Source: Sporosarcina sp. Te-1
GTDB lineage: Bacteria > Bacillota > Bacilli > Bacillales_A > Planococcaceae
Direction: 5' to 3'
NCBI RefSeq assembly: GCF_017498505.1
Contig: NZ_CP071798.1
Coordinates: 3,021,001 to 3,085,000 of the forward strand
Length of the DNA stretch: 64,000 nucleotides
Positions 11,299-21,640 of the stretch are shown in pieces. Under the pieces are notes generated by a model. That model was given only the letters and a program-made list of their open reading frames with translations, was not told the origin of the DNA and searched no databases. Position numbers and translations under genes: made by a program. Every line of letters begins with the position of its first letter. Position 1 is the stretch's first letter.

Positions 11299-11931
11299 AT
11301 GAAAGACGAAAAAATCAAGGTTAAGGGATATGCCAAATATGACAGGGACATTTCGCCTGACACATTTACAAGTGTAGGCCAGTGTATCTTGAAATCGATT
11401 CGAACCAATGACTTTACAAACTCCGGTACATGTATGGTCAAAGGCAGTTGCACAACAATGTTATTGAAGAACTTGGGCAGTGCCACTTTGCAGAGGCTGG
11501 TTGCCGATCAAGTTCAATCGTCAGGCTCCTTGCAAGTGAAAGAGTACGTAAGAGCCAAATCATTTCAAGCAAAGGGCCATGTGACGATCAAGGAAGAACT
11601 GGAAGCGCAATTTATTGATCTCACCATGACGACCGCAAACTATATACGCAGAATGAGTGGAGCCAAAGAAATAACAGTCCGCAGTCATGCGATCTCGTAT
11701 TTAAATTTTTTTGGTTTCGGCAGGAAATGTCTGCGAAGCGAAAGAATCGAGGGGGAGGCCGTACACCTGGAACATACAATTGCTGATGTGGTAATCGGTG
11801 AATCGATCTTTATTGGGAAAGGCTGCGATATTAAAGAAGTCCACTACATAAAGACGTTGGACATTCACCCGGAATCGACAGTTGGTTCCACCTATAGGAT
11901 GGAGGAAAATAAAAATGAAAATTGTTTATAA
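11299..11931 (+). CDS. bactofilin-like polymer-forming cytoskeletal protein
   Basis: A 210-residue soluble protein of short repeated beta-strand units (GYAKYDRDIS, GQCILKSIRTNDFTNSG, GTCMVKGSC, GSLQVKEYVRAKSFQAKG, HVTIKEELEAQFI, later VVIGESIFIGKGCDI). This glycine-valine periodicity is characteristic of right-handed beta-helix bactofilin/DUF583-like proteins, which polymerise into membrane-associated scaffolds. AAAGGAGGTGG lies seven bases upstream of ATG 11299. It follows a MarR regulator and overlaps a small membrane protein by 17 bp, so the two may form a membrane-anchored complex. The fold is likely, the function unknown; sequence divergence leaves room for another beta-solenoid family. 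Confidence 0.7.
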   Translation: MKDEKIKVKGYAKYDRDISPDTFTSVGQCILKSIRTNDFTNSGTCMVKGSCTTMLLKNLGSATLQRLVADQVQSSGSLQVKEYVRAKSFQAKGHVTIKEELEAQFIDLTMTTANYIRRMSGAKEITVRSHAISYLNFFGFGRKCLRSERIEGEAVHLEHTIADVVIGESIFIGKGCDIKEVHYIKTLDIHPESTVGSTYRMEENKNENCL

Positions 11932-12187
11932 AGCACTAATATGCTTGTTTGCCTATCCAATATTGAGTGTGTTATCGATTGGTCTGGGTGTATGTTCCAT
12001 CATTTCAATTATAGGAGGGATTTTGAGAACTTTCGGTGTAGGTTTTCGAATGGATATTTGGGATTACGGTTCCGTGCCGAAGTTATTAAGCATTCCGGTA
12101 GCCATCTTGTTCAGCCTCCTTTTATTGTTCATTGCCTTCATGGTATGGAAATTACTCATGCAATCCGTCCAGTTTGTGAAATCCTGA
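11915..12187 (+). CDS. small membrane protein, two transmembrane helices
   Basis: A 90-residue protein with two strongly hydrophobic segments (about residues 5-30 and 50-80) separated by a short polar loop containing DIWDYGSVPK. I start at ATG 11915 with GGAGGA eight bases upstream, inside the end of the bactofilin-like gene. Overlap implies coupled translation. No family recognised beyond a general resemblance to the membrane part of DUF1700/HAAS-type proteins. It may anchor the bactofilin-like protein to the membrane, which is inference from gene arrangement alone. Confidence 0.75.
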   Translation: MKIVYKALICLFAYPILSVLSIGLGVCSIISIIGGILRTFGVGFRMDIWDYGSVPKLLSIPVAILFSLLLLFIAFMVWKLLMQSVQFVKS

Positions 12188-12322
12188 AAATTGAAAAATC
12201 CCCCCAAATTTCTTAAGAAGTGGTTACCAAATACCATCTGTCTTTACGCATTTTTTCCTGCTCTGTACTAACCAATTCCAGTTGATAGGTCACTTTTCAA
12301 AATCGTGTAAATATTTTAGAAC

Positions 12323-12353
12323 AAAAGAAGGGTTCTGATTGCTTTTGTAGAAT
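12323..12353 (+). promoter_or_regulatory. candidate sigma-H promoter of spoVG
   Basis: AAAGAAGGGTT, then 12 nt, then GTAGAAT, resembling the sigma-H pattern RnAGGAwWW/RnnGAAT. B. subtilis spoVG is the classic sigma-H gene. It lies about 40 nt before the start codon. The -35 match is imperfect. Confidence 0.5.
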
Positions 12354-12394
12354 ATAGAAAGTGAAACGCAATTGAAAAGGGAGTGGGGTACAAG

Positions 12395-12679
12395 ATGGAA
12401 GTAACAGATGTAAGATTACGCAAGGTGGATACGGATGGTAGAATGAGAGCAATCGCTTCTATCACATTGGATAGTGAGTTTGTCATCCACGATATCCGGG
12501 TCATTGAGGGGAATGACGGGTTGTTTGTAGCGATGCCAAGCAAACGAACACCTGAAGGGGAGTTCCGCGATGTGGCTCATCCAATCAATTCGGGGGCACG
12601 TACGAAAATCCAAGACGCAGTGCTGGAAGCCTATCATCAAGTGGCTGAACGCGGCGTATTGGAAGAAGCAGGCGCGTAA
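12395..12679 (+). CDS. spoVG: septation regulator SpoVG
   Basis: A 94-residue SpoVG protein, recognised by [31 protein letters not shown] and [15 protein letters not shown]. In firmicutes SpoVG binds DNA/RNA, influences septum formation and, in sporulation, cortex synthesis. The ATG at 12395 is used because homologues begin MEVTDVR; the frame opens 12 bp upstream with a GTG. It normally follows purR-yabJ directly; here an inserted block separates them. A terminator follows at 12707-12747. Confidence 0.96.
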   Translation: MEVTDVRLRKVDTDGRMRAIASITLDSEFVIHDIRVIEGNDGLFVAMPSKRTPEGEFRDVAHPINSGARTKIQDAVLEAYHQVAERGVLEEAGA

Positions 12680-12706
12680 CCCTGCACGAAAATTAAATAC
12701 GACCGC

Positions 12707-12747
12707 AAAAGACCAACGCGACAGATATGACGAGTTGGTCTTTTTAT
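12707..12747 (+). terminator. terminator after spoVG
   Basis: Stem AAAAGACCAAC/GTTGGTCTTTT with a 16-nt loop and a T run. Confidence 0.85.
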
Positions 12748-12914
12748 TGTACTGTGCCGGCGTGGCGAAAAATGTATGGAAAGGCAGGTTATACATAGAA
12801 AAAAACAAGTAAATAATACTAAAAGAAAAAGAACCGGTTGTCAAGGGGGGATAGTTGAAAAAATGATGAAATTCATATATAGTCAATAATGAAATTATGG
12901 ATGGAGGACAGCAC

Positions 12915-14291
12915 ATGACGAATACATATGCCATCGTCCTTGCTGCAGGACAAGGTACGCGGATGAAGTCCGATCTATATAAAGTAATGCATCCTGTCTG
13001 TGGAAAACCGATGGTCGAGCATGTAGTCGACCATATTAAAGGTCTTGGCGCCGATAAGATCGTGACGATTGTCGGACACGGGGCTGAAAAAGTGAAGGAA
13101 TTGCTCGGGGAATCCTGTTCCTATGCATTTCAAGAGGAACAACTCGGGACAGCACACGCTGTGAAACAGGCAGAAGATTTACTAGGTGGTTTGGAAGGTA
13201 CGACGATTGTGGTATGCGGCGATACACCGCTGATCAAATCAGAAACGATGGAAGCGCTCATCTCTCATCATCGCGAAAAAGGTGCGAAGGCGACCATTTT
13301 AACAGCCATCGCAGAGGATCCGACCGGGTACGGACGGATTATCCGAGATGAAAAGGGAAATGTAATTCGCAACGTCGAGCAAAAAGATGCCTCTCCGGAA
13401 GAACAACAGGTCAAGGAAATTAACACGGGCACCTATTGCTTTGACAATAAAGCACTTTTCGCCTCATTGGAGAAAGTAAAGAATGACAATGTCCAAGGTG
13501 AATACTATCTACCTGATGTAATCGGCATCTTGCAGGCGGAGCAGGAGCAGATCGCCGCTTACGTAACAGATGATTTCAGTGAATCCATCGGTATCAACGA
13601 TCGGGTCGTCCTGGCGCAGGCCGAAGCGGTCATGCGGAAGCGCATTGCGGAAAAACATATGCGTAATGGAGTGACGATCATCAATCCGGAGCAGACATAC
13701 ATCAGTGTGGATGCTGAAATCGGACGCGATACGATAGTACAACCAGGCGTCATGATCGAAGGACGTACGATCATCGGGGAAAGATGTACAATCGGTCCAA
13801 ATAGCCATATAGAAAATAGCATCATTGGCAATGAAACAACCATTCATTCGTCAGTCGTGCGAGATAGCAAAATCGGTTCCCATACAGCAGTCGGACCGTT
13901 TGCCCATATCCGTCCGGATTCCAATCTCAGCGACAACGTTAAAATCGGCAACTTCGTCGAAGTGAAAAAATCAACACTCGGTGAAGGCAGCAAAGTATCC
14001 CACTTAAGTTATATCGGCGATGCGCAAGTTGGTTCCCGTGTGAATGTAGGCTGCGGATCGATCACAGTCAACTACGATGGGAAGAACAAACATCAAACGA
14101 CAATCGAAGACGATGCTTTCATCGGTTGCAATTCGAATTTGGTCGCACCGGTCACAATTGGAAAAGGCTCATTTATCGCGGCCGGATCGACTATTACAAA
14201 AAATGTCCCAGAATCTTCACTTGCAATTGCACGCACTCGACAGGAGAATAAAGAAGGCTACATTTCTAAATTAAATCACAAACAACCATAG
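12915..14291 (+). CDS. glmU: bifunctional GlmU: UDP-N-acetylglucosamine pyrophosphorylase / glucosamine-1-phosphate acetyltransferase
   Basis: Makes UDP-GlcNAc, the precursor of peptidoglycan and teichoic acid. N-terminal nucleotidyltransferase domain: [11 protein letters not shown] and [10 protein letters not shown]-terminal left-handed beta-helix acetyltransferase of hexapeptide repeats from about residue 250, with the conserved [19 protein letters not shown] use ATG 12915 (458 residues) with GGAGG seven bases upstream; a frame extension of six codons is open but has no ribosome site. Prs follows after 10 bp, so glmU-prs form one operon (gcaD-prs in B. subtilis). Confidence 0.97.
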   Translation: MTNTYAIVLAAGQGTRMKSDLYKVMHPVCGKPMVEHVVDHIKGLGADKIVTIVGHGAEKVKELLGESCSYAFQEEQLGTAHAVKQAEDLLGGLEGTTIVVCGDTPLIKSETMEALISHHREKGAKATILTAIAEDPTGYGRIIRDEKGNVIRNVEQKDASPEEQQVKEINTGTYCFDNKALFASLEKVKNDNVQGEYYLPDVIGILQAEQEQIAAYVTDDFSESIGINDRVVLAQAEAVMRKRIAEKHMRNGVTIINPEQTYISVDAEIGRDTIVQPGVMIEGRTIIGERCTIGPNSHIENSIIGNETTIHSSVVRDSKIGSHTAVGPFAHIRPDSNLSDNVKIGNFVEVKKSTLGEGSKVSHLSYIGDAQVGSRVNVGCGSITVNYDGKNKHQTTIEDDAFIGCNSNLVAPVTIGKGSFIAAGSTITKNVPESSLAIARTRQENKEGYISKLNHKQP

Positions 14292-14301
14292 GGGGACCAT
14301 G

Positions 14302-15261
14302 ATGGCTAATCATTATCCTAATGATAAACTCAAAATCTTTTCGTTAAATTCCAACCAATCACTTGCACAAGAGGTGGCGGACGAAATTGGACGTCCACTC
14401 GGCAAATGTTCTGTAAAACGATTCAGCGATGGCGAAATTCAAATCAATATTGAAGAGAGCATCCGCGGATGTGATGTATTCGTAATTCAATCTACATCTA
14501 ATCCTGTGAATGACAATCTTATGGAACTTCTCATTATGATCGATGCATTGCGTCGTGCGTCTGCTCGAACAATCAATGTCGTCATGCCTTACTATGGCTA
14601 CGCACGTCAAGATCGGAAAGCTCGTTCCCGCGAACCGATTACAGCCAAGCTAGTGGCGAATATCCTGGAGACGGCAGGTGCTAACCGTGTAATCGGACTC
14701 GATCTTCATGCACCTCAAATCCAAGGCTTCTTTGATATTCCAATCGATCATCTTGTCGCAGAACCGATTTTGACAGAGTACTTTAAAAGCAAAGGGTTGG
14801 AAGGGGATGATCTTGTCATCGTATCTCCTGACCATGGTGGAGTGACACGTGCCCGCAAAATGGCGGACCGCATGAAAGCACCAATCGCCATTATCGACAA
14901 ACGCCGTCCGCGTCCAAACGTGGCGGAAGTGATGAACATCGTCGGTAAAGTGAGAGGGAAAACAGCTATCTTGATTGATGATATTATCGATACAGCCGGT
15001 ACAATAACGATTGCCGCCAACGCGATCATTGAAAGTGGCGCGAAGGAAGTGTACGCATGCTGTACCCATCCTGTCCTATCCGGCCCTGCAATTGAACGTA
15101 TCGATAATTCTCAGATCAAAGAATTGGTTGTCACCAATTCCATTGATTTGCCGGAATCTAAAAAATCACCTAAGATCAAACAATTGTCGATTGCCAAGCT
15201 ACTCGGAGATGCGATTATCCGGGTATTTGAAGAGAAATCGGTCAGTACGTTGTTTGAATAA
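14302..15261 (+). CDS. prs: ribose-phosphate pyrophosphokinase
   Basis: Synthesises PRPP from ribose-5-phosphate and ATP for purines, pyrimidines, His, Trp and NAD. Contains the class I PRPP synthase signature around [14 protein letters not shown], the flexible-loop [15 protein letters not shown] and the PRPP-binding loop [13 protein letters not shown]. Two adjacent ATG codons exist; 14302 is preferred because GGGGG is six bases upstream of it and only three from the other (319 residues). It lies in operon with glmU and uses the same co-substrates that regulate PurR, encoded a few kb upstream. Confidence 0.97.
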   Translation: MANHYPNDKLKIFSLNSNQSLAQEVADEIGRPLGKCSVKRFSDGEIQINIEESIRGCDVFVIQSTSNPVNDNLMELLIMIDALRRASARTINVVMPYYGYARQDRKARSREPITAKLVANILETAGANRVIGLDLHAPQIQGFFDIPIDHLVAEPILTEYFKSKGLEGDDLVIVSPDHGGVTRARKMADRMKAPIAIIDKRRPRPNVAEVMNIVGKVRGKTAILIDDIIDTAGTITIAANAIIESGAKEVYACCTHPVLSGPAIERIDNSQIKELVVTNSIDLPESKKSPKIKQLSIAKLLGDAIIRVFEEKSVSTLFE

Positions 15262-15296
15262 AAATCCTTATCCGCAAAGTTAAGGGGTCTATTTCT

Positions 15297-15322
15297 GTTT
15301 AATGTCGTCTGATGTTGGGTAT
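15297..15322 (+). promoter_or_regulatory. sigma-B type general-stress promoter of ctc
   Basis: GTTTAA, 14-nt spacer, GGGTAT: a full match to the sigma-B consensus (GTTTAA-N12-15-GGGWAW). B. subtilis ctc is the original sigma-B-controlled gene. Confidence 0.85.
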
Positions 15323-15366
15323 TTCAATAGTTAGAAAACTTTTTTTCAGGAAAGGTGACTACGCAT

Positions 15367-15987
15367 ATGAGTACAGCAATACAGTCGAAATTAAGAGCAG
15401 TAAAACCAAAATCAACATTAACCAAGCTTCGAAAAGATGGGTTTATCCCTTCCGTGGTATACGGATACCAAATCGAATCCATGCCAATCGCAGTGAAAGA
15501 AAGAGATTTGCTGAGTACATTGCGTGAGGTCGGCCGTAATGGCGTACTAACAATCAACGTTGAGGGAAAAGACCTGAATGTCGTATTGGAGGATTATCAG
15601 GAGGATGCGCTGAATGGCGCGATCTATCATGCTGACTTCCTCGCCATTAACATGACAGAGGAATTGGAAGTCAACGTGACGGTACACCTCGTTGGAGAGG
15701 CGCCTGGCGAAAAAGAGGGCGGCGTCCTGCAGCAGCCGATCCGGGAAGTGACGATCAAAGTGAAGCCGTCTGACATTCCGGAAACATTTGATGTAGATAT
15801 TTCGAACTTGCAAATTGGTGAGTCGATTTCAGTCAAAGATATCCGGGAGTCTTCCAGTTTTGAACTTCTCAACGACGACGAAGAAGCACTTGTCGTTATC
15901 TCCGCCCCACGCGCTGAGACAGATGAGGATTCGGATGAAGCGGGAGAAGGCACTGAACCTGTACCAGAAGTGAACGACGCGGAATAA
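15367..15987 (+). CDS. ctc: general stress protein Ctc, ribosomal protein L25 family (TL5 type)
   Basis: Binds 5S rRNA in the 50S subunit. The 206-residue protein has an L25 domain (about residues 1-95, with VKPKSTLTKLRKDGFIPSVV) and a C-terminal TL5 domain, then an acidic tail (TDEDSDEAGEGTEPVPE). I start at ATG 15367 with AAAGGTG upstream; a few in-frame codons lie further up. A sigma-B promoter precedes it, matching its role as a stress-induced ribosomal protein. It is followed by pth, as in B. subtilis. Confidence 0.95.
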   Translation: MSTAIQSKLRAVKPKSTLTKLRKDGFIPSVVYGYQIESMPIAVKERDLLSTLREVGRNGVLTINVEGKDLNVVLEDYQEDALNGAIYHADFLAINMTEELEVNVTVHLVGEAPGEKEGGVLQQPIREVTIKVKPSDIPETFDVDISNLQIGESISVKDIRESSSFELLNDDEEALVVISAPRAETDEDSDEAGEGTEPVPEVNDAE

Positions 15988-16052
15988 GAACTGCTAGCAG
16001 ACAAGGAATCCATTCACGCTACGCAATTCCAAGGTATAAGAGAAAAGCTGAT

Positions 16053-16087
16053 AAGGCGTACGGTAGTTGCCGTGCGCCTCTTTTCTG
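16053..16087 (+). terminator. terminator between ctc and pth
   Basis: Stem AAGGCGTACGG/CCGTGCGCCT (one wobble) with a short loop, followed by CTTTTCTG. Confidence 0.7.
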
Positions 16088-16126
16088 CATTATGGGTTTG
16101 AATCGAGCTTATAGGAGAGAACGTTT

Positions 16127-16690
16127 ATGAAAATGATTGTGGGACTCGGAAACCCGGGGAAACAATATGAATACACCCGGCACAATATCGGCTTCCTCGT
16201 CATCGATGAACTGGCACGTCGGTGGGATGCTCCCCCGGCCCAGTCGAAATTTAACGGTGCTTTCACGGTCATCCACCGCCCCGAAGGCAAGGTCATTCTG
16301 GTAAAGCCGTTGACCTATATGAATCTGTCGGGTGAATGTGTTGGTCCGTTAATGGATTACTATGGAGTGCGAGACGATGAAATTGTTGTTTTATATGACG
16401 ATCTCGATCTGGCACCTGGAAAACTTCGACTCCGTCAAAAAGGAAGCGCCGGTGGCCATAACGGTATGAAATCGCTGATTGCCCATATAGGAACAGATCA
16501 GTTCAACCGGATCCGCATCGGCATCGGGCGTCCGACAGGCGGTATGAAGGTTCCTGACTATGTGCTATCCAATTTTGGCAAAGACGAGATACCGGTCATA
16601 GAAGATATGATCAAGAAAAGTGCCGATGCCTGCGAGGCTTGGCTCAAAGCGCCTTTCTTAGAAGTGATGAATGATTACAATGGATCATAA
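16127..16690 (+). CDS. pth: peptidyl-tRNA hydrolase
   Basis: Releases tRNA from peptidyl-tRNA dropped by ribosomes. The 187-residue protein begins with the family motif [18 protein letters not shown], containing Asn10 and catalytic His20, followed by [13 protein letters not shown] and [13 protein letters not shown]. subtilis calls this gene spoVC because a mutation affects sporulation. The ATG follows AGGAGAG. It lies between ctc and fin, the conserved order. Confidence 0.96.
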   Translation: MKMIVGLGNPGKQYEYTRHNIGFLVIDELARRWDAPPAQSKFNGAFTVIHRPEGKVILVKPLTYMNLSGECVGPLMDYYGVRDDEIVVLYDDLDLAPGKLRLRQKGSAGGHNGMKSLIAHIGTDQFNRIRIGIGRPTGGMKVPDYVLSNFGKDEIPVIEDMIKKSADACEAWLKAPFLEVMNDYNGS

Positions 16691-16743
16691 GGAATAAACC
16701 CCTTTGATTCCGCCTATACTTTCATAAAAAGGGGCGGATCATC

Positions 16744-16977
16744 ATGATGGTCGTACGATATACATGCAAGCATTGCAATACGGAAATAGGGAGCATTCCG
16801 TTTGATTCGGCAAGAGATGTCATTCGGCAACTTCAAGAAAAGGATGAAACAGAAAAGGAACGATTTCTGGATACGGATGACAAAGGCGCAATGACGGTCC
16901 GTTGCATTTGCGAGCAATGTGAGCAATCATTGCGGATGTTCCCGGACTTATATCATCTGGAAAATTGGAAACAGTGA
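16744..16977 (+). CDS. fin: anti-sigma-F factor Fin (YabK)
   Basis: A 77-residue zinc-binding protein with CKHC near the N terminus and CICEQC near the middle-end: two CxxC knuckles. In B. subtilis Fin is made in the forespore and dampens sigma-F so sigma-G can take over. AAAAGGGG lies nine bases upstream of ATG 16744; a second ATG is adjacent. Order pth-fin-mfd matches B. subtilis. Function transferred from there; the family match is good. Confidence 0.9.
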   Translation: MMVVRYTCKHCNTEIGSIPFDSARDVIRQLQEKDETEKERFLDTDDKGAMTVRCICEQCEQSLRMFPDLYHLENWKQ

Positions 16978-16983
16978 CGATCT

Positions 16984-17015
16984 GCTTTGGCGTAGCATTA
17001 CGCACAAAGCTTTTT
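16984..17015 (+). terminator. probable terminator after fin
   Basis: Imperfect hairpin GCTTTGGCGT...ACGCACAAAGC followed by TTTTT. A second hairpin (GGAGGAGCTTGC / GCAAGCCTTCTCC, bulged) lies at 17031-17062. Confidence 0.6.
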
Positions 17016-17169
17016 GCACTTTTCTACAAAGGAGGAGCTTGCCATCATCGCAAGCCTTCTCCAATGTTTGATAGCCATATGAAAATGAATACAAAGGCTC
17101 GATGAAGAGGCTATTATATAAAAAAAACGTACCTGGATGCCTGATACCGCATAGAAAGGAAATGGATGA

Positions 17170-20100
17170 GTGGAAACACTAATAAAATTGCTTTTACAAG
17201 AAAAAGAGATTGCTAATGTGATGGAGGAGCTGAAGGGTGGACAGGATCGTCAATTGATCACGGGTCTATCGGGCGGAGCAAAACCAATGTTCTTCCATGC
17301 GCTTCATCGTTCCAGCGATCAACCGATCCTGATTGTAACCCCCAATATGCTCCAAGCGCAGCGTGCATACGATGATCTTGTGAAAATGGCGGAAGATCCA
17401 TCCCTTGTCCATCTTTATCCTGCGGAGGAGCTGATCGCAGCCGATTTTTCCGTATCCAGCTATGAATTGAGAGCATTGCGAATTGATACCCTCGATCATA
17501 TGGCAAGGGTCGGGAAAGGCATTTATATTACGCCGCTGGCTGGCATGAAGAAGCTGCTGCCCGCAAAGGAAAAGTGGAAGTCTGCCATCCTCACGGCCCA
17601 TGTAGGTGACAGCATTCAAATCGAAGAATGGCTTAATAAGCTCGTGCTCATGGGATATGCACGACAAGATATGGTCACAACGCCGGGCGATTTTGCATTG
17701 CGTGGCGGTATTTTTGATATCTATCCTCTGACGGAAGACGACCCGATTCGGATTGAGTTATTTGATACCGATATCGACTCCATCCGTACGTTCTCAGCTG
17801 AAGATCAAAGGTCGACAGCTAAATTAGACACTGTAACTATTTTGCCAGCGACAGAGTTCGTCTGGAGCAGGCTCGATCTCATGCAGGTCGCGGAACATTT
17901 GGAAGTTGCGCTCGCGACAAGTTTGAAGCGGATGAAACATGATGAGGCGAAAGAGGCCCTGACATCTCATATCAGCCAAGACATCGGTTTATTACGGGAT
18001 GGCATCATGCCGGAAGGAATGATGAAATATATTTCATTCTCCGAAGAGCCGCCATCGTTTCTGGGTGACTATTTTCCATCTAATGGTCTCGTGTTGCTTG
18101 ATGAAATCGGTCGTATTCACGAAGTGGCCACATCACTTGAATCAGAGGAGAAAGAATGGTTCCTCTCCTTGCTGGAGGAAGGCAAAATTGTGCATGACGC
18201 CAAGATCACTTTCTCCTTCGAAGAGGTACAAGGGATGCTGGAGCAAAAAAGGGCTTACCTTTCCCTGTTCACCAGAGCAGTACCTGGCATCACGTTAAAG
18301 AAAACAGTCTCGTTTTCCTGCAAGCCTATGCAGGAATTCCACGGGCAAATGAACGTACTGAAGCATGAGATGGAACGCTGGAAGCAAGGAAATTTCAATG
18401 TCTTTGTTGTTGCTGATGGTGAAGCGAGAATGAAGAAAGTGCAAGCTATATTGCAAGACTACGAGATAAGCGGGACTGTAAACGGCACGCCATCGGGCAA
18501 AGGGAATGTCATCATTGTCGACGGAGATCTGTCGGCTGGATTTGAGCTACCATTCCAGCGTCTTGCTGTAATCACGGACGCTGAATTGTTCAAAGGGAAG
18601 GCCAAACGGAAAACCCGGCCACAGAAGAAGATGACGAACGCTGAACGGATCAAAAGCTATTCAGAAATCAAACCCGGCGACTATATTGTCCATGTCCATC
18701 ACGGAATCGGGAAGTATTATGGCGTTGTGACGCTCGAAGTGAACGGCGTCCACAAAGATTATTTGGATATTCGCTATAGAGCGGAAGATAAGTTGTTTGT
18801 CCCGGCTGATCAGATTGATTTGATTCAAAAATATGTGGCATCCGGTGAAAAAGAGCCGAAGCTGCATAAACTAGGCGGAGCCGAATGGAAGAAGACCAAG
18901 TCAAAAGTCTCCGCGGCTGTTAAGGATATTGCCGATGACCTGATCAAACTGTATGCCAAGCGTGAATCAGAGAAAGGATATGCGTTTTCCCCTGACGATG
19001 ATCTTCAACGCTCCTTTGAAAATGCCTTTCCTTATGATGAGACAGAAGACCAGCTTCGCTCAATCACAGAAGTGAAACAAGATATGGAACGGGAGCGGCC
19101 GATGGACCGGCTGCTATGTGGAGATGTCGGGTATGGAAAAACCGAGGTTGCCATACGTGCTGCATTTAAAGCAGTCGCGGATGGTAAACAGGTAGCTTTT
19201 CTCGTACCGACAACGATTCTGGCGCAGCAACATTATGAGACGATGAAAGAGCGGTTCTCTGGCTTCCCGGTCGAAGTATCCTTGTTAAATCGATTCCGTT
19301 CAAAAAAAGAGCAAAATGAAACGTTGAAGGGATTGAAGGCGGGCACGATTGATGTCGTCGTCGGCACGCACCGTCTTCTATCGAAGGATGTCATTTATAA
19401 AGATCTTGGCCTTCTGATCGTCGATGAAGAGCAGCGGTTCGGCGTGACGCATAAAGAGAAGATCAAGCAACTCAAAACGAATGTCGATGTGTTGACACTA
19501 ACGGCGACGCCGATCCCACGGACGCTGCATATGTCCATGCTCGGAGTCCGCGATCTGTCCGTCATTGAAACACCGCCAGCCAACCGTTTTCCCGTGCAAA
19601 CCTACGTAATGGAACATAATTTTGGGCTCGTCAAAGAAGCGATTGAACGGGAACTGGGACGAGGCGGACAGGTATTTTACCTATACAATCGAGTAGAAGA
19701 CATGACGAAAAAAGTGGAAGAAATCAAACAGCTCGTTCCAGAGGCGAGAGTGGCGTTTGCCCACGGCCAGATGAACGAATCAACATTGGAGGCTGTCATC
19801 CTAAGCTTCCTGGAAGGGGAATATGATGTCCTTGTGACGACCACAATAATCGAAACGGGCATTGATATCCCGAATGTGAATACGTTAATTGTCCACGATG
19901 CCGATCGGATGGGCTTGTCCCAGCTGTACCAGTTGCGCGGGCGTGTTGGCCGTTCCAACCGGGTGGCCTATGGCTATTTCTTATATCAGCGGGATAAGGT
20001 GCTTACGGAAGTAGCAGAAAACCGTTTGCAGGCAATCAAGGAGTTCACGGAATTGGGATCCGGTTTTAAGATTGCCATGCGTGATTTGTCTATTCGCGGA

Positions 20101-20709
20101 GCAGGGAACTTGCTTGGTGCCCAACAGCATGGGTTCATCGACTCGGTCGGTTTTGATTTGTACTCCCAAATGCTCCAAGATGCCATTGAGGAGAAACAAA
20201 CAGGCATATCGAAGGCAGACATCGTCGACGTGGAAATTTCATTGCCGATCAACGCCTACTTGCCTGATACGTATATTAAAGACGGCTTCCAAAAGATTCA
20301 AATGTACAAACGAGTGAAAGCGATCGAGTCCGAAGAGGATTACGCCGAGTTGTTCGATGAAATGACGGACCGCTTTGGCGATCTGCCACTAGAGGCCGAT
20401 CTGTTGCTGCGGGTGGGCCGCATTAAAGCATGGGGCCGCCAGGCAGGAGTCGAATCCATTAAGAAACAACGGAATGTCATTGAGATCCGTTTATCTAAAG
20501 AGGGAACTGAAACAATGGACGGAGCTAAAATTGTAGCAGATACCATGAAATTTGGCCGGGCTGTCGGTTTTACGATGGAGGATGGACAGCTGATCCTGAC
20601 AGTGGATGAGCGCCATACCGGAAAAATGACAGAATTTGACGTGTTGGAACAAGTCATGGAATTGCTGAGCCAATCGATAAAAGAAAAAACAGAAGTCGGT
20701 GCCGGCTAA
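17170..20709 (+). CDS. mfd: transcription-repair coupling factor Mfd
   Basis: Removes stalled RNA polymerase from damaged DNA and recruits UvrA. The 1179-residue protein has UvrB-homology domains, a CarD-like RNA polymerase-interaction domain around [16 protein letters not shown], then a RecG-like superfamily 2 helicase with Walker [12 protein letters not shown] near residue 651 and the DEEQRFG box. The motif [18 protein letters not shown] is diagnostic of motif VI. Starts at GTG 17170 with AAAGGA upstream. Length is normal. It precedes spoVT. Confidence 0.97.
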   Translation: METLIKLLLQEKEIANVMEELKGGQDRQLITGLSGGAKPMFFHALHRSSDQPILIVTPNMLQAQRAYDDLVKMAEDPSLVHLYPAEELIAADFSVSSYELRALRIDTLDHMARVGKGIYITPLAGMKKLLPAKEKWKSAILTAHVGDSIQIEEWLNKLVLMGYARQDMVTTPGDFALRGGIFDIYPLTEDDPIRIELFDTDIDSIRTFSAEDQRSTAKLDTVTILPATEFVWSRLDLMQVAEHLEVALATSLKRMKHDEAKEALTSHISQDIGLLRDGIMPEGMMKYISFSEEPPSFLGDYFPSNGLVLLDEIGRIHEVATSLESEEKEWFLSLLEEGKIVHDAKITFSFEEVQGMLEQKRAYLSLFTRAVPGITLKKTVSFSCKPMQEFHGQMNVLKHEMERWKQGNFNVFVVADGEARMKKVQAILQDYEISGTVNGTPSGKGNVIIVDGDLSAGFELPFQRLAVITDAELFKGKAKRKTRPQKKMTNAERIKSYSEIKPGDYIVHVHHGIGKYYGVVTLEVNGVHKDYLDIRYRAEDKLFVPADQIDLIQKYVASGEKEPKLHKLGGAEWKKTKSKVSAAVKDIADDLIKLYAKRESEKGYAFSPDDDLQRSFENAFPYDETEDQLRSITEVKQDMERERPMDRLLCGDVGYGKTEVAIRAAFKAVADGKQVAFLVPTTILAQQHYETMKERFSGFPVEVSLLNRFRSKKEQNETLKGLKAGTIDVVVGTHRLLSKDVIYKDLGLLIVDEEQRFGVTHKEKIKQLKTNVDVLTLTATPIPRTLHMSMLGVRDLSVIETPPANRFPVQTYVMEHNFGLVKEAIERELGRGGQVFYLYNRVEDMTKKVEEIKQLVPEARVAFAHGQMNESTLEAVILSFLEGEYDVLVTTTIIETGIDIPNVNTLIVHDADRMGLSQLYQLRGRVGRSNRVAYGYFLYQRDKVLTEVAENRLQAIKEFTELGSGFKIAMRDLSIRGAGNLLGAQQHGFIDSVGFDLYSQMLQDAIEEKQTGISKADIVDVEISLPINAYLPDTYIKDGFQKIQMYKRVKAIESEEDYAELFDEMTDRFGDLPLEADLLLRVGRIKAWGRQAGVESIKKQRNVIEIRLSKEGTETMDGAKIVADTMKFGRAVGFTMEDGQLILTVDERHTGKMTEFDVLEQVMELLSQSIKEKTEVGAG

Positions 20710-20718
20710 AGGGTCAAT

Positions 20719-20749
20719 TGCATAAAATGTCCATCCATGATGCATACTA
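20719..20749 (+). promoter_or_regulatory. sigma-G/sigma-F type promoter of spoVT
   Basis: TGCATA, 18-nt spacer, CATACTA: an excellent match to the forespore sigma-G consensus, 50 nt before the spoVT start. spoVT is sigma-G-dependent in B. subtilis. Confidence 0.85.
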
Positions 20750-20798
20750 AGTCCGAACGGAAGACGGTTATCAACTTTTGGAAAGTGAGGCATCATGG

Positions 20799-21335
20799 AT
20801 GAAAGCAACAGGTATCGTGCGTAGAATTGACGATTTAGGCAGGGTAGTTATCCCGAAGGAAATCAGAAGAACCCTACGCATCCGCGAAGGAGATCCGCTA
20901 GAAATTTTCACAGATAGGGATGGGGAAGTCATTTTAAAGAAATATTCCCCAATATCCGAATTAGGGCAGTTTGCAAAAGAGTATGCGGAAACGTTATATG
21001 AGACACTTGGTACCCCGGCCCTTATCAGCGATCGGGACGAAATGATCGCCGTATCCGGATTATCGAAAAAAGATTACTTGAACCGCCAGCTATCACCGGA
21101 CATCGAGGACGTTCTGGCAGGTCGCAATATGGTGATGGAAAAGATGGAGAAATCCGTCGAATGGGTTCCAGGACAAGTCGAGCAGGTAAAATCGTATTGC
21201 ATCATGCCGATCGTGGCGGGCGGCGATACCATCGGCGCTGTCTATTTACTCTCCAAAGTCCATTTCCTCGGCGAAGCTGAACAAAAAGCTGCTGAAACGG
21301 CCGCCCATTTCCTTGCGAAGCAGATGGAACAATGA
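20799..21335 (+). CDS. spoVT: stage V sporulation protein T
   Basis: Forespore transcription factor that modulates sigma-G genes. The 178-residue protein has an AbrB-type swapped-hairpin DNA-binding domain (TGIVRRIDDLGRVVIPKEIR, residues 3-50) and a C-terminal GAF-like domain. ATG 20799 is selected because AAAGTGAGG lies eight bases upstream and the length equals B. subtilis SpoVT; the frame opens 21 bp earlier. A terminator begins directly after its stop. In B. subtilis the next gene is yabM; here 19 kb of accessory DNA intervenes. Confidence 0.96.
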   Translation: MKATGIVRRIDDLGRVVIPKEIRRTLRIREGDPLEIFTDRDGEVILKKYSPISELGQFAKEYAETLYETLGTPALISDRDEMIAVSGLSKKDYLNRQLSPDIEDVLAGRNMVMEKMEKSVEWVPGQVEQVKSYCIMPIVAGGDTIGAVYLLSKVHFLGEAEQKAAETAAHFLAKQMEQ

Positions 21336-21384
21336 AAAACAGCCTACAAGTACCGGAAGTGACGGTGCATGTGGGCTGTTTTGT
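21336..21384 (+). terminator. terminator after spoVT
   Basis: Stem AAAACAGCCTAC/GTGGGCTGTTTT with inner pairs TACC/GGTG, starting at the spoVT stop codon. A similar hairpin recurs at 21641-21688. Confidence 0.85.
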
Positions 21385-21458
21385 TATGAGTAAACGAATT
21401 CTAAATCAGGCTTAGCTGCAATGCGGCGAGAATCTGCAGACAGTAATTGTATATAATA

Positions 21459-21505
21459 AACCGTTGATTTCCGTTGCAGGCGGACGCTTTCCGCTCGTGC
21501 TGATC
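21459..21505 (-). repeat. dispersed intergenic repeat, copy 2
   Basis: Reverse-strand copy of the GCGGAAAGCGTCCGCCTGCA...GGAAATCAACGG element. It lies in a 393-bp gap (21336-21728) with no supported gene; a 76-codon reverse-strand open frame here (21384-21614) runs through the repeat and is probably repeat-derived. Confidence 0.75.
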
Positions 21506-21640
21506 CCGCTGGATATTGAATATAAGCTCCCTTAAAATTAGACCGCACGAAGGAAATGCAAAGCATGTTCGAGGAGTCGCCGCCGTCCACTTCAATCAAC
21601 TTCAATTTACTCATATAACAGAACCGCAGATGTAAAAAGA

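Noticed and set aside
21384..21614. 76-codon reverse-strand open frame containing a dispersed repeat
   Set aside because: Similar repeat-derived frames are seen in Bacillaceae intergenic elements; it has no ribosome site and overlaps the spoVT terminator.
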